From: Oligoflexia bacterium
GTDB taxonomy: Bacteria; Bdellovibrionota; Bacteriovoracia; Bacteriovoracales; Bacteriovoracaceae
DNA: 64,000 nt
Assembly (NCBI GenBank): GCA_015231955.1
Contig: JADGAN010000011.1
Location: 62,001-126,000, forward strand
Reading direction: 5' to 3'
This document shows, one piece after another, positions 1-7,877 of the stretch (positions are counted from its first letter, which is position 1; each line of letters opens with the position of its first letter). The position numbers were made by a program, and so were the translations under genes. The notes beneath the pieces were generated by a model. The model worked only from the letters and a program-made list of their open reading frames with translations. It did no database searches and had not been told where the DNA came from.

Positions 1-1114
1 TAAATAATCCTTCGCTAGAGGTAAAATTGTCTAGGTTGAGCAATAGCTCAGGAATATACGAAATAGATTTCTGTAAAACAATCCCCTCTAAAAGTTGATC
101 CATCTCCTCGTAATACTCTTGCTGCTGCTTTGAAAGCACCGCTACCACACCCTTATAGAGATAAACTTTCACTCCTCCACTAAAGCTGAGTGGCCCCCAC
201 CTTCCTCCACTCGCATTCCTAAGTGCCAGCCAAGTCTTTGTCAGTTGCGAGCGCAGTACTCCTCGCTTACTAAGGGAACTTTCCTTGATAATTTTTGCCA
301 GCTCCTCCTCAAAAAGCAGCGGTTGACTCATTCCCCAAAGGAGTGTCGCTGTGGCCAGATCGAGACGACCACCAGAGGCACTTGCACTTGCACCTATGCT
401 AGCAGACACCCCAAGCTTTAATGCCAAGGAGTTACTGCGATGAACATAGTGCTTAAGGTAAGAAGGAAAGCGTTTAGCAATCGCAGGAATAATTTGTTGC
501 CGTAAAAAATTTCGCTCATATTTTAAATCGCTATTGCTCGCATCAACGGCAAAGGGGATGGATCTCTCTTGTGCGTACACTAAAATTTGCGCCTTTGTCA
601 CCCCCATGAAGGGACGAATGAAAACACCTCGCTTCACGGGAATTCCTAGCGAAGGGATGAGTGTACTGCTCTTAAACCCATGAAGCAGACTCCACTCCAA
701 AGAGTCATCCACATGATGAGCAGTGCAAATCTTTACTTTAGTTGCTCCTGCTTGTGAGAAGTGCTGCTTGGCCTCTTTAAAAAATTGATAGCGATAGCTC
801 CTGGCAGCATGCTCAAAGTTGCCAAGAGCAGTTGGTATTGTCCCTTCCCAATCGATCTTAAAGCTTAAACACTCCACTCCCAGTTTTAAAGCATAGGCCT
901 CCACCAGATGCTGCTCTTTTTGGTTCTCCTCACCACGGGTGTTGTGGTTCACATGCACCACCGCCACTCGATTGCCTGCGACTCTGCAAAGGCAATGCAA
1001 AAGCGCCATCGAATCGATACCACCCGAAACTGCAACCAAGAGCAAATGCTCGTGGTCACAAAGGCGCATCTTCTGCATAAAATTTAAAACCTGTTTTTCA
1101 AAACGCACACTCAT
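1..1114 (-). CDS. tilS: tRNA(Ile)-lysidine synthase TilS, 3' end outside window
   Basis: This enzyme adds lysine to the wobble C34 of tRNA-Ile(CAU) so that it reads AUA codons; the reaction uses ATP in the cytoplasm. I translated the minus strand from the ATG at 1112-1114: residues 30-35 are SGGIDS, the PP-loop signature, and a later AHHVDDSLEW corresponds to the family's HHxDDQ segment. About 371 residues are visible with no stop, so the C-terminal part lies before base 1. A run of alternating Ala-Ser (about position 385-400) comes from a GCAAGT hexamer repeat, and is unlike typical TilS. The gene is transcribed divergently from the FabK-like gene. The family call is firm; the exact C-terminal domain cannot be judged. 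Confidence 0.9.
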   Translation of the reverse strand, partial: MSVRFEKQVLNFMQKMRLCDHEHLLLVAVSGGIDSMALLHCLCRVAGNRVAVVHVNHNTRGEENQKEQHLVEAYALKLGVECLSFKIDWEGTIPTALGNFEHAARSYRYQFFKEAKQHFSQAGATKVKICTAHHVDDSLEWSLLHGFKSSTLIPSLGIPVKRGVFIRPFMGVTKAQILVYAQERSIPFAVDASNSDLKYERNFLRQQIIPAIAKRFPSYLKHYVHRSNSLALKLGVSASIGASASASGGRLDLATATLLWGMSQPLLFEEELAKIIKESSLSKRGVLRSQLTKTWLALRNASGGRWGPLSFSGGVKVYLYKGVVAVLSKQQQEYYEEMDQLLEGIVLQKSISYIPELLLNLDNFTSSEGLF

Positions 1115-1150
1115 CACTCACCCTCTTTTTACCCTTCTAACACTGTTTGC

Positions 1151-1179
1151 TTGAAAATTAAACAAACTGTAGCTATCTT
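1151..1179 (+). promoter_or_regulatory. possible sigma70-type promoter for the FabK-like gene
   Basis: TTGAAA at 1151-1156 and TATCTT at 1174-1179 are separated by 17 bases, and lie 31 bases before the next start codon. Both hexamers are partial matches to consensus, so this is a suggestion only. Confidence 0.35.
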
Positions 1180-1209
1180 GTTTTTTTACGATATTTCCTT
1201 GAGAAAAAT

Positions 1210-2181
1210 ATGCAAACAACTTCGAGCAACACAAACTCTAACACCAACACCCTTTGTAAACTCTTTGCAATCAACTTTCCCATTATTCAAGCAGGCATGG
1301 TCTGGGCCGCTGGTGGGAAATTAGCGGCAGCTTGCAGTAATGCAGGCATTCTTGGGCTTATTGGTGCAGGCTCCATGTCTCCAGCGTTACTACGAGAGCA
1401 TATCTTAAAAGCAAAGTCCCTCACCTCTGGAAACTTCGGCGTCAACATTCCCCTTCTCTATCAAGGGGCCAAAGAGCAGATTCAAGTGGCACTCTCTTGC
1501 GGGGTAAAAATCTTTTTTACCTCTGCTGGTTCTCCTAAAAATTACACCCCCTATCTAAAAGATAAAGGTGCAACGGTAGTGCATGTCACCTCTACGCCAG
1601 AGCTGGCCATCAAATGCCAAGAGGCGGGCGTGGATGCTGTCGTTGCCGAAGGCTTCGAAGCGGGTGGGCATAATGGCCGTGATGAGATTACAACTATGGT
1701 GCTTATTCCACAAGTGGTGCAAGCAGTGAAGATCCCCGTGATTGCGGCCGGTGGAGTGGTTAATGGTGCTGGGATAGCAGCGGCATTTGCTTTAGGAGCG
1801 CAGGCCGTGCAAATGGGAACCGCCTTTGTGGCCACGATGGAGTCCAGTGCCCACCCCAACTTTAAAAATTTGCTGCTGCAATCGAAAGCAGACTCCACCA
1901 TGCTCGCCCTCAAAAAATTGGTTCCGGTTCGCCTCTTTAAAAACTGTTTTTACCAACAAGTAAAAGAGCTGGAAGAGAGAGGCGCTAGCGCTGAGGAGTT
2001 GCAACAACTTCTTGGCAAGGGCCGCGCAAAATTAGGAATGTTTGAGGGGGATATGGTTCATGGTGAACTGGAGATTGGCCAAGGGTGCGCGCTCTTAAAA
2101 GATACTCCAGCTATTGCAGAGTTAGTCGCTCGCTTAAAACAAGAGTATCAAGATGCCGTTGCTGCTTTACCCTCTTTCTAA
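1210..2181 (+). CDS. FabK / nitronate monooxygenase family flavoprotein
   Basis: This is a 323-residue FMN-dependent TIM-barrel oxidoreductase of the 2-nitropropane dioxygenase superfamily. Members either reduce enoyl-ACP (FabK, last step of fatty acid elongation) or oxidise nitronates. Visible hallmarks are PIIQAGMVWAAGG near the N terminus, FGVNIPLL, AEGFEAGGHNGRDE around residue 147, PVIAAGGVV and QMGTAFVATMES; the length and the order of blocks fit FabK best. The first 15 residues (SNTNSNTNT, bases 1225-1251) are a low-complexity tail. Which of the two activities it has cannot be settled here; a search for another enoyl-ACP reductase (FabI/FabV) elsewhere in the genome would help. It ends directly against the convergent YfhO-type gene with no spacer. 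Confidence 0.85.
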   Translation: MQTTSSNTNSNTNTLCKLFAINFPIIQAGMVWAAGGKLAAACSNAGILGLIGAGSMSPALLREHILKAKSLTSGNFGVNIPLLYQGAKEQIQVALSCGVKIFFTSAGSPKNYTPYLKDKGATVVHVTSTPELAIKCQEAGVDAVVAEGFEAGGHNGRDEITTMVLIPQVVQAVKIPVIAAGGVVNGAGIAAAFALGAQAVQMGTAFVATMESSAHPNFKNLLLQSKADSTMLALKKLVPVRLFKNCFYQQVKELEERGASAEELQQLLGKGRAKLGMFEGDMVHGELEIGQGCALLKDTPAIAELVARLKQEYQDAVAALPSF

Positions 2182-4332
2182 TCACATTTTGTATTTGAAG
2201 CGTACACGATTTTCGCCAGCAGTGAGAGCAACGGTTTTAAAAGTTCCAAACAGTCGCTCTAGTTTGGATTTGCGATCATTGACAAAAACTGACCAACGAG
2301 GATCCCAATTGTCAATGAAGGAGAGGTATCCACCCGCATCTGACTTCACAGTAACTTCTAAAATATCCCCATTATAGCGAGTGGGCACAATGCTTACCTT
2401 GAAGCTTGTTGCTGTTTTATCGTGATCGTTTAAAAAGTCAGCAACCTCTTGGTAATCTGCTCTTTGTGTAAAAAAGAGGCGACTGCCATCAACCATTCCT
2501 AAGAGTCGCTTCGTTTCAGCAGGAACCTCTATCTTGATATTATTCTCATGCATCCCAATATTATCGATTTTGGTTTGAATCGATAAGAAACCAGTATAGT
2601 TGGAAAAATACCAATTAGCTATCCGGCCAACATTAAAGTTGGATCCTATTTGCAAGGTATCGTAGGTGAAGATTCTGGGAGTGCTAAGCGCAGTAAAGTT
2701 GACACCTTTGGGTCTACTTTGTCTTTGTGAGATTTGAGATTTTGCATCAACCCAACTTCCCCACTGTAACAATCCTACGCGACCAACATCAATCATATTG
2801 AGTGGCAGTAAGAGCAATAAGGTCACAAGGGTGAGTCCACGATAGCGATCACGCCCTTTATCCAGCATAACCATAAAAAAGTAGCAGGCCAAAATGAAAA
2901 CGCTGACAGCACCGAGGGTAAGATACCACTCTCTAGGAAAGGGAGGATTGTTGAAATAACCAAAGTAGCGTGAATGGTAACCGCTATCGTATAAAAAGCG
3001 TTGTGTGGCCAATACAAAAGCATAGGCAACACCTAAGGCCGCAAGAGAGAAAAGAGTCGCTGAAAGTTTATAAACAGCTTGTAAGCGAGTTAAGGCGCGA
3101 GCAAGGAGGAGCGCAAGCAGCGGCAGTAAAATAATGCTCATTCTTGGCCACACCCGCAGCCCAGAAAAAGCGGGCCAATGTTTCCACATGGGTTTGAAAA
3201 AGAGTTTTGAGGCCGCACCCATGGTGATATCGCTAATAAACCAAAACCAAAGAGCAATAATGGCGATAAAGAAGAGATCGGAAAAATTTTTACGCAAAGT
3301 CAGAGCATTAATTATAGATCGTAAAAAATAGGTCAGGATCAATAGGCAAGAACAGAGACCAAAATAGTACCAACCCTCTGCCATCGCAGCTGGTGGGTAG
3401 ATCCAAGAGCCTACGATATCGTGCCAATCCCACTCGCTTCCGATGATGGCAAAATTAAAGTCACCACCACCACGATCTTGAGTCATCGCCATCAGTGCGC
3501 TTATTTTCCAAAGATAGGGACCGCAGCTCAGCAAAAAAATTCCCAGGACGATTAATAAACGAAAAGTACCATTTTTAAAATCGATAAATTGTGTTTGTGA
3601 ATCACCCCACTCTTTCTTTTCCGTAAAGAGCAGCGATCTTGTTGGAGGAAATAGCATCAAGAGCACATAGGGGACAATGAGGAATTGTGAATAGTATAAA
3701 TAGTAAGGATAGCCAGCAGTCGCAAGACAGATAGAAGCAAAGGAGGCAAGTGCAACCCCTTTTCTCCCTTGAAGCTTTTCTTTTTGTAAGAGCAGGTTAA
3801 TGCCTACCATAATCCAGGGCAGCCAGGCAGCGGCATGAATCGCATTGGGAAAACGCATAAGCTCTGTCATTTTAAAACTTGTGCCAACGGCCATTGAGGC
3901 AAAGAGAGCAATGGTCAAAGAAACGGATAAGCTCCTGAGCCACACAAACAATCCCAAGGCAAAGAGAAAAATTCCAAACGCAGCAAAACTCTGGTGATCT
4001 AACATGGAGTAACCACCAAAAATTTTATAAAAAATAACCAGCAGTAAATTTAAAGGGTAAAAGACAGCATTAAAAGGGTTGCTATAAAAAGGGTAACCTG
4101 CTGCCTCTGAAGGCGACCATAGAGGTAGTCGATACTCATTGGCCAAGACATCCAAAAGGTAGAGTTTGTTCCTATAGTAGAGCAGATCAAAGTCATTCCC
4201 TAGTGCATAGACAGGCCCACAAAAGGAGAAGGAGCACCAATACCTTGATAGATAAATCGCACACCCGATAAAAAGAAAGAGTACAGCACAACTATTTGGA
4301 TGTCGCTTGATAAAGTCAATAACACTTTTCAT
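2182..4332 (-). CDS. YfhO-type multispanning membrane protein
   Basis: The product is a large integral membrane protein (716 residues from the chosen ATG at 4332; 729 if the ATG at 4371 is used). It has a dozen or more hydrophobic helices, then a soluble C-terminal domain of about 190 residues ending in a beta-rich module (GGYLSFIDNWDPRWSVFVND) that is typical of YfhO proteins. YfhO members are GT-C-fold glycosyltransferase-like proteins; in Gram-positives one glycosylates lipoteichoic acid, while the substrate here is unknown. I prefer 4332 because the MKSVIDFIKRHPNS segment leads directly into the first helix and the extra 13 residues look unlike a signal sequence. Probable role: lipid-linked sugar transfer to an envelope polymer. 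Confidence 0.75.
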   Translation of the reverse strand: MKSVIDFIKRHPNSCAVLFLFIGCAIYLSRYWCSFSFCGPVYALGNDFDLLYYRNKLYLLDVLANEYRLPLWSPSEAAGYPFYSNPFNAVFYPLNLLLVIFYKIFGGYSMLDHQSFAAFGIFLFALGLFVWLRSLSVSLTIALFASMAVGTSFKMTELMRFPNAIHAAAWLPWIMVGINLLLQKEKLQGRKGVALASFASICLATAGYPYYLYYSQFLIVPYVLLMLFPPTRSLLFTEKKEWGDSQTQFIDFKNGTFRLLIVLGIFLLSCGPYLWKISALMAMTQDRGGGDFNFAIIGSEWDWHDIVGSWIYPPAAMAEGWYYFGLCSCLLILTYFLRSIINALTLRKNFSDLFFIAIIALWFWFISDITMGAASKLFFKPMWKHWPAFSGLRVWPRMSIILLPLLALLLARALTRLQAVYKLSATLFSLAALGVAYAFVLATQRFLYDSGYHSRYFGYFNNPPFPREWYLTLGAVSVFILACYFFMVMLDKGRDRYRGLTLVTLLLLLPLNMIDVGRVGLLQWGSWVDAKSQISQRQSRPKGVNFTALSTPRIFTYDTLQIGSNFNVGRIANWYFSNYTGFLSIQTKIDNIGMHENNIKIEVPAETKRLLGMVDGSRLFFTQRADYQEVADFLNDHDKTATSFKVSIVPTRYNGDILEVTVKSDAGGYLSFIDNWDPRWSVFVNDRKSKLERLFGTFKTVALTAGENRVRFKYKM

Positions 4333-4433
4333 CGATAAAATTTCCCGTTGCAATTGACAATAAGATACCATGTTTTATTCAAAAGAAAATAAAAAGGTAA
4401 AAAGGTGCCTGCCGACTTTTGAGACTTACTGTG

Positions 4434-4655
4434 CTAATCGCGCTTTAGGATTTCGGAAAGCACTCTACCCTCATTCATTGCAAGAGGAAGGTTTCCTAGT
4501 AAAAAAGCTATCGTTGGTGCTAGATCAATCACTTTTGCTCCAGTATACACACCAGCACGAATACTGGGAAGAAGTAACTCTAAACACCAATTGCTAAAAA
4601 GGTAAATTCTCAAAGATGGCCTAGCAATTGCAACCTTCTCAATTTTATTGGCCCT
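4434..4655 (-). pseudogene. C-terminal remnant of an alkaline-phosphatase-superfamily phosphodiesterase
   Basis: Reading the minus strand toward the TAG at 4434-4436 gives about 70 open residues that end in AGVYTGAKVIDLAPTIAFLL and then NEGRVLSEILKRD. This resembles the C terminus of nucleotide pyrophosphatase / phosphoglyceromutase-like members of the alkaline phosphatase superfamily, where a DLAPT block and a GRVL.EI. ending are common. The metal-binding and nucleophile segments are absent: upstream sequence runs into the opposite-strand gene starting at 4692. I therefore treat it as a truncated relic in the 320-base space between two genes. A 75-residue open frame on the plus strand over the same bases is best explained as its shadow. 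Confidence 0.55.
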
Positions 4656-4691
4656 CTCTTTTAATCTGCAACTTTTTTCAAGGAGAAAAGC

Positions 4692-5525
4692 ATGAGAGAT
4701 AAAATCATATTGCCCTTTTTGGCACTTATTGCGCTAATAGTGACATTCTCGTCACCAGTATCAAACGCCGATCAAGCTAGGAGTTATGCCATCACCAAAT
4801 GGGATGGTGACTGCTCAGGATCACAACGTGACTGGTGGGACGATATGTGCATGAAATGGCGAAACACGATGAAAAATAAAGGATGGAGTGTTTGGTGGAA
4901 TAACTTTAATCTAGTACGCGTTTCAAAATTTGTGGATCCTGCTATCTCTGCCTGGGGAGTTGATAACGGCAGCAGTGGAATCGATCAAGGAAACGCCTCC
5001 ATGCTCTGTACTCATGGTGGTTATGATGGCAATGGATGGTATGGGAAAATGCATACCAAAGAGAATGGTGAGTGCGCTGTGAATCTTAATCAGATGAAGC
5101 TTGGTACCGCCACTGGTGGGAAGTTACGCTTTTTGCATCTCTCCTCATGCAATAGCATCCGTTGGGATCAAAAAGAGAAGTGGTTTGGTCCGGCCGCTGG
5201 TAAGGTTCATGTGATCACTGGGTTCCACGGCCTCATGTATATTGGCTACTACTACGTTGGTGAGTATGGTGATTTAGCAAACGAAGGCTTTAGCAGAGGT
5301 GTAGGTAAAGTTTGGGTCGATCGTATGCACCATGTAGATCATTGGTACAATGTTTGGAAAACTGTTTGCCCCATCGCGCTTGGCTTTGGTGATACAGAGA
5401 CCGCCTCAGCAGCAGCACTCAATGAACGCTACAACTCCAAATATCCAGATCGTAGTGCTTATTGGATGACTTATCGTTGGAAGAGTGGATGCGATCCTGA
5501 TGGTGCTTCAAAATTACCTAATTAA
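4692..5525 (+). CDS. exported Trp/Cys-rich protein with a possible His-Cys dyad
   Basis: The 277-residue product starts with a Sec signal peptide (hydrophobic residues about 5-22, cleavage likely after SNA). The mature part is rich in Trp, Cys and Gly. CTHGGYDGNGW around H108 and LHLSSCNS around C153 are spaced like the histidine and cysteine of clan CD peptidases (caspase/gingipain type) and of the DUF6345-like exported proteins; this is a resemblance I recognise from memory, not a verified match. An AAGGAG ribosome site precedes the ATG. The next gene begins 59 bases downstream and also encodes an exported protein, so the two probably form an operon and act together outside the inner membrane. 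Confidence 0.6.
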   Translation: MRDKIILPFLALIALIVTFSSPVSNADQARSYAITKWDGDCSGSQRDWWDDMCMKWRNTMKNKGWSVWWNNFNLVRVSKFVDPAISAWGVDNGSSGIDQGNASMLCTHGGYDGNGWYGKMHTKENGECAVNLNQMKLGTATGGKLRFLHLSSCNSIRWDQKEKWFGPAAGKVHVITGFHGLMYIGYYYVGEYGDLANEGFSRGVGKVWVDRMHHVDHWYNVWKTVCPIALGFGDTETASAAALNERYNSKYPDRSAYWMTYRWKSGCDPDGASKLPN

Positions 5526-5544
5526 TTAGTATTAACTGAAATGA

Positions 5545-5571
5545 AATTTAATTTAATTTAATTTAATTTAA
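5545..5571. repeat. AATTT pentamer tandem repeat in the leader of the next gene
   Basis: Five perfect AATTT units plus a partial unit fill the space directly before the ribosome-binding site (AGAGGAGA, 5572-5579) of the gene at 5585. A five-base unit is prone to slippage; here a change of copy number would alter the leader between the two exported-protein genes rather than a reading frame. Confidence 0.9.
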
Positions 5572-5584
5572 AGAGGAGATAAAT

Positions 5585-6592
5585 ATGAAACTAAAGTCTA
5601 TTGTAGCAATGGCCTTGCTATTAGTCTCATCCCATAACAATACTCTCTTGGCAGAGAGTAGCTTAGGCTCACCGGCCGCTAGTGGCAACGCTGTTTCCAC
5701 CGATTACGACTCCTTGATCAAAGGCGCCTTCCCAACTTTCCAAGCAGCAGAGCTTGAAAGCAAACTCACTACCATCATTGCTCGCTCAGCAACCTCTCTT
5801 GTTGGCATTGATAATATTGTCATTAAAGACCTTGAAGGCGGCCTAAAATTTTTTAACCTTGAAAGCAGTGGAGAGCGTCTCAATCCTAATACCTTTATTG
5901 GAACGAACCACGACTTATTCGTAAATCGCTCTCGTGGCGTTGTTCAGATGTTTGATAAGCGGGCCGTCTCCAAGTTACTTACAGATAGTGAACTCTCACT
6001 ACTCATGCCCAAACTTAAGACTCAACATTTGGGTATGTTAAAAAAAGTTGGTGTACGTGATGATGAAGTCCTCTTTCTAGAGACAGCTCCCATGAAAGTG
6101 CAAACCGCCAAGGGGGGACCAAGTGGATTTGAAAAAGTATTACCTGCTGTAGTAGACGAGGTGGCGACTTATGTTATGAGAAAAAGCGGCGATCTCCTAG
6201 TCGAGGATAGTTTTGTTCGTCTTGCTTCAAATAACGAACGGGAGTTGCGTATGCTAGATTTGAGATGGCCTGCACTTAAAACCCACACTGCACTTAAGCA
6301 GATGAGAGTGAAGAGCAAAGATGTGCTGATCCGCGAGATTGCTACTAAAACTCGCCTCAGTGCTGCCGGCCAAAAAATTGGCATTCGCATGGCCGTCGTT
6401 TTAAGACCTGTGCTTGCTGAAGGAAAAGTGGTCTACATTCCGGCGATGAAGGTGGGCGTGATGCCACAAGATGGGGAAACGGGCGAGATCTTCTTTGTCG
6501 ATCTCCACAGTGAAAACTTGGCCTACAGTGAAATCACCCCCCAAGGACGTGACACTGATGTATCACGATTGGTTGGCCCTATTGGGCGATAA
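5585..6592 (+). CDS. exported protein of unknown function
   Basis: The product has 335 residues with a clear signal peptide (MKLKSIVAMALLLVSSH, cleavage likely near residue 23). The mature protein has no motif I recognise; it contains mixed alpha/beta sequence with an IRMAVVLRPVLAEGKVVYIP stretch that looks like beta strands. A strong AGAGGAG site with good spacing supports the ATG at 5585. It lies downstream of the exported His/Cys protein and upstream of, and overlapping by 35 bases, the NDH-2 gene, so all three could share a transcript. The function is probably linked to its exported partner at 4692. Confidence 0.75.
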   Translation: MKLKSIVAMALLLVSSHNNTLLAESSLGSPAASGNAVSTDYDSLIKGAFPTFQAAELESKLTTIIARSATSLVGIDNIVIKDLEGGLKFFNLESSGERLNPNTFIGTNHDLFVNRSRGVVQMFDKRAVSKLLTDSELSLLMPKLKTQHLGMLKKVGVRDDEVLFLETAPMKVQTAKGGPSGFEKVLPAVVDEVATYVMRKSGDLLVEDSFVRLASNNERELRMLDLRWPALKTHTALKQMRVKSKDVLIREIATKTRLSAAGQKIGIRMAVVLRPVLAEGKVVYIPAMKVGVMPQDGETGEIFFVDLHSENLAYSEITPQGRDTDVSRLVGPIGR

Positions 6593-7877
6593 TCTCAAGC
6601 CAAGTAAAACCAGAGTCATCATCATCGGGCAGGGATTTGCAGGCCTTAATGCTGCCAAAACACTCTTGCACTCCTCTGCCTATAAAAACGCGTTGGAAAT
6701 TTTAATTTTTGATAAACGCAACTATCACCTTTTTCAGCCGTTACTTTATCAAGTGGCAACGGCGGCACTCTCGCCTGCAGAGATCACCACTCCTATTCGC
6801 TTTATCTTTCGTGATCATGAGCAAGTGCAGATTTTTTTGAGTGAAGTGCTGGCGATCGATGCCGATCAGCAAATGATCACCACCACCGTGGGAGAGTATA
6901 GTTACGACTATCTCATTTTAGCTGCGGGTGCAGAGATAGGATATTTTGGTAAGGAGGAGTGGAAAAGCTTTGCTCCAGGGCTTAAAACCTTGCCACTCTC
7001 CCTAGAGATTCGCCGGCAGATTTTGCTTGCTTATGAAGAGGCAGAGATGAGGCCGCCCCATACTCCTCCAACCTTTGTGGTGGTAGGAGGAGGACCAACT
7101 GGAGTGGAGATGGCGGGAGCGATTGCCGAGATCTCACGCTTTACCTTGCAAAAAGAGTTTCGAAAATTCAAACCGCAAGCGACCAAAGTGCTGCTGGTGG
7201 AAGCGGGAGAGCGCCTGCTCCCCTCCTTCTCCAAGCGCTCCTCAAAGCGTGCACAGCTTGATTTAGAAAATCTTTGTGTGGAGGTGCTTTTAGGAAAAAA
7301 AGTCAGCGCTATTGATGGCAACAACACCCTACAACTCCAAAGCACCATTGCTAGCACTGCTAGCACCATTATCTGCGCAAGCGTAATCATCTGGTCCGCA
7401 GGGGTACGCGCTTGCAAGCTCACAGAAAAGATAAAATCGCAACACGCTATCAAATTAGACCGCTCTTATCGCATCCCTGTTCAAGAGGATTTAAGTGTTG
7501 CCAATTACCCTAAGCTTTTTGCGATTGGAGACCTTGCAAACAGTAAGGGCCTCCCTGGGATTGCACCAGTGGCCTTGCAGCAGGGGAAGTGGTGTGCAAA
7601 GAATATTCTGTGCGATCTTGCAGGGAAAGCACGACTCCCCTTTACTTATTTTGATAAAGGACAACTGGCAACAGTTGGACGCAGGCGTGCGGTGATGGAG
7701 TATCGAGGGTTTCAAAGCGCTGGAGTGGTAGCATGGTTGATTTGGATCTTCGTGCATATCTACTATCTGATGGGCATGCAAAATCGTTTTCTAGTCTTAA
7801 TGAAGTGGGCGTGGGCCTACGTCAATTTCAAGCGCAGCTCGCGTTTAATCATTGAGCACGGATCAACGCGCAGATAG
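6558..7877 (+). CDS. ndh: type II NADH:quinone oxidoreductase (NDH-2)
   Basis: This single-subunit flavoenzyme oxidises NADH and reduces quinone at the inner membrane without pumping protons. The first Rossmann fold carries IIIGQGFAGL (Gly-x-Gly-x-x-Gly for FAD) and the second carries VVVGGGPTGVEMAGAIAEI for NADH. An FAIGDLA block and a hydrophobic C-terminal segment (WLIWIFVHIYYLMGMQNR) for membrane contact are also typical. I start at the ATG at 6558, inside the end of the previous gene, giving 439 residues; a longer frame from 6471 would add 29 residues with no family similarity. Its 3' end overlaps the convergent glycosyltransferase gene by 29 bases. Confidence 0.9.
   Translation: MYHDWLALLGDNLKPSKTRVIIIGQGFAGLNAAKTLLHSSAYKNALEILIFDKRNYHLFQPLLYQVATAALSPAEITTPIRFIFRDHEQVQIFLSEVLAIDADQQMITTTVGEYSYDYLILAAGAEIGYFGKEEWKSFAPGLKTLPLSLEIRRQILLAYEEAEMRPPHTPPTFVVVGGGPTGVEMAGAIAEISRFTLQKEFRKFKPQATKVLLVEAGERLLPSFSKRSSKRAQLDLENLCVEVLLGKKVSAIDGNNTLQLQSTIASTASTIICASVIIWSAGVRACKLTEKIKSQHAIKLDRSYRIPVQEDLSVANYPKLFAIGDLANSKGLPGIAPVALQQGKWCAKNILCDLAGKARLPFTYFDKGQLATVGRRRAVMEYRGFQSAGVVAWLIWIFVHIYYLMGMQNRFLVLMKWAWAYVNFKRSSRLIIEHGSTRR

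Noticed and set aside
4370-4597. 75-residue plus-strand frame between the YfhO and exported-protein genes
   Set aside because: No ribosome site and no family resemblance; the minus strand of the same bases reads as a phosphatase-superfamily C terminus, so the plus frame is a shadow.
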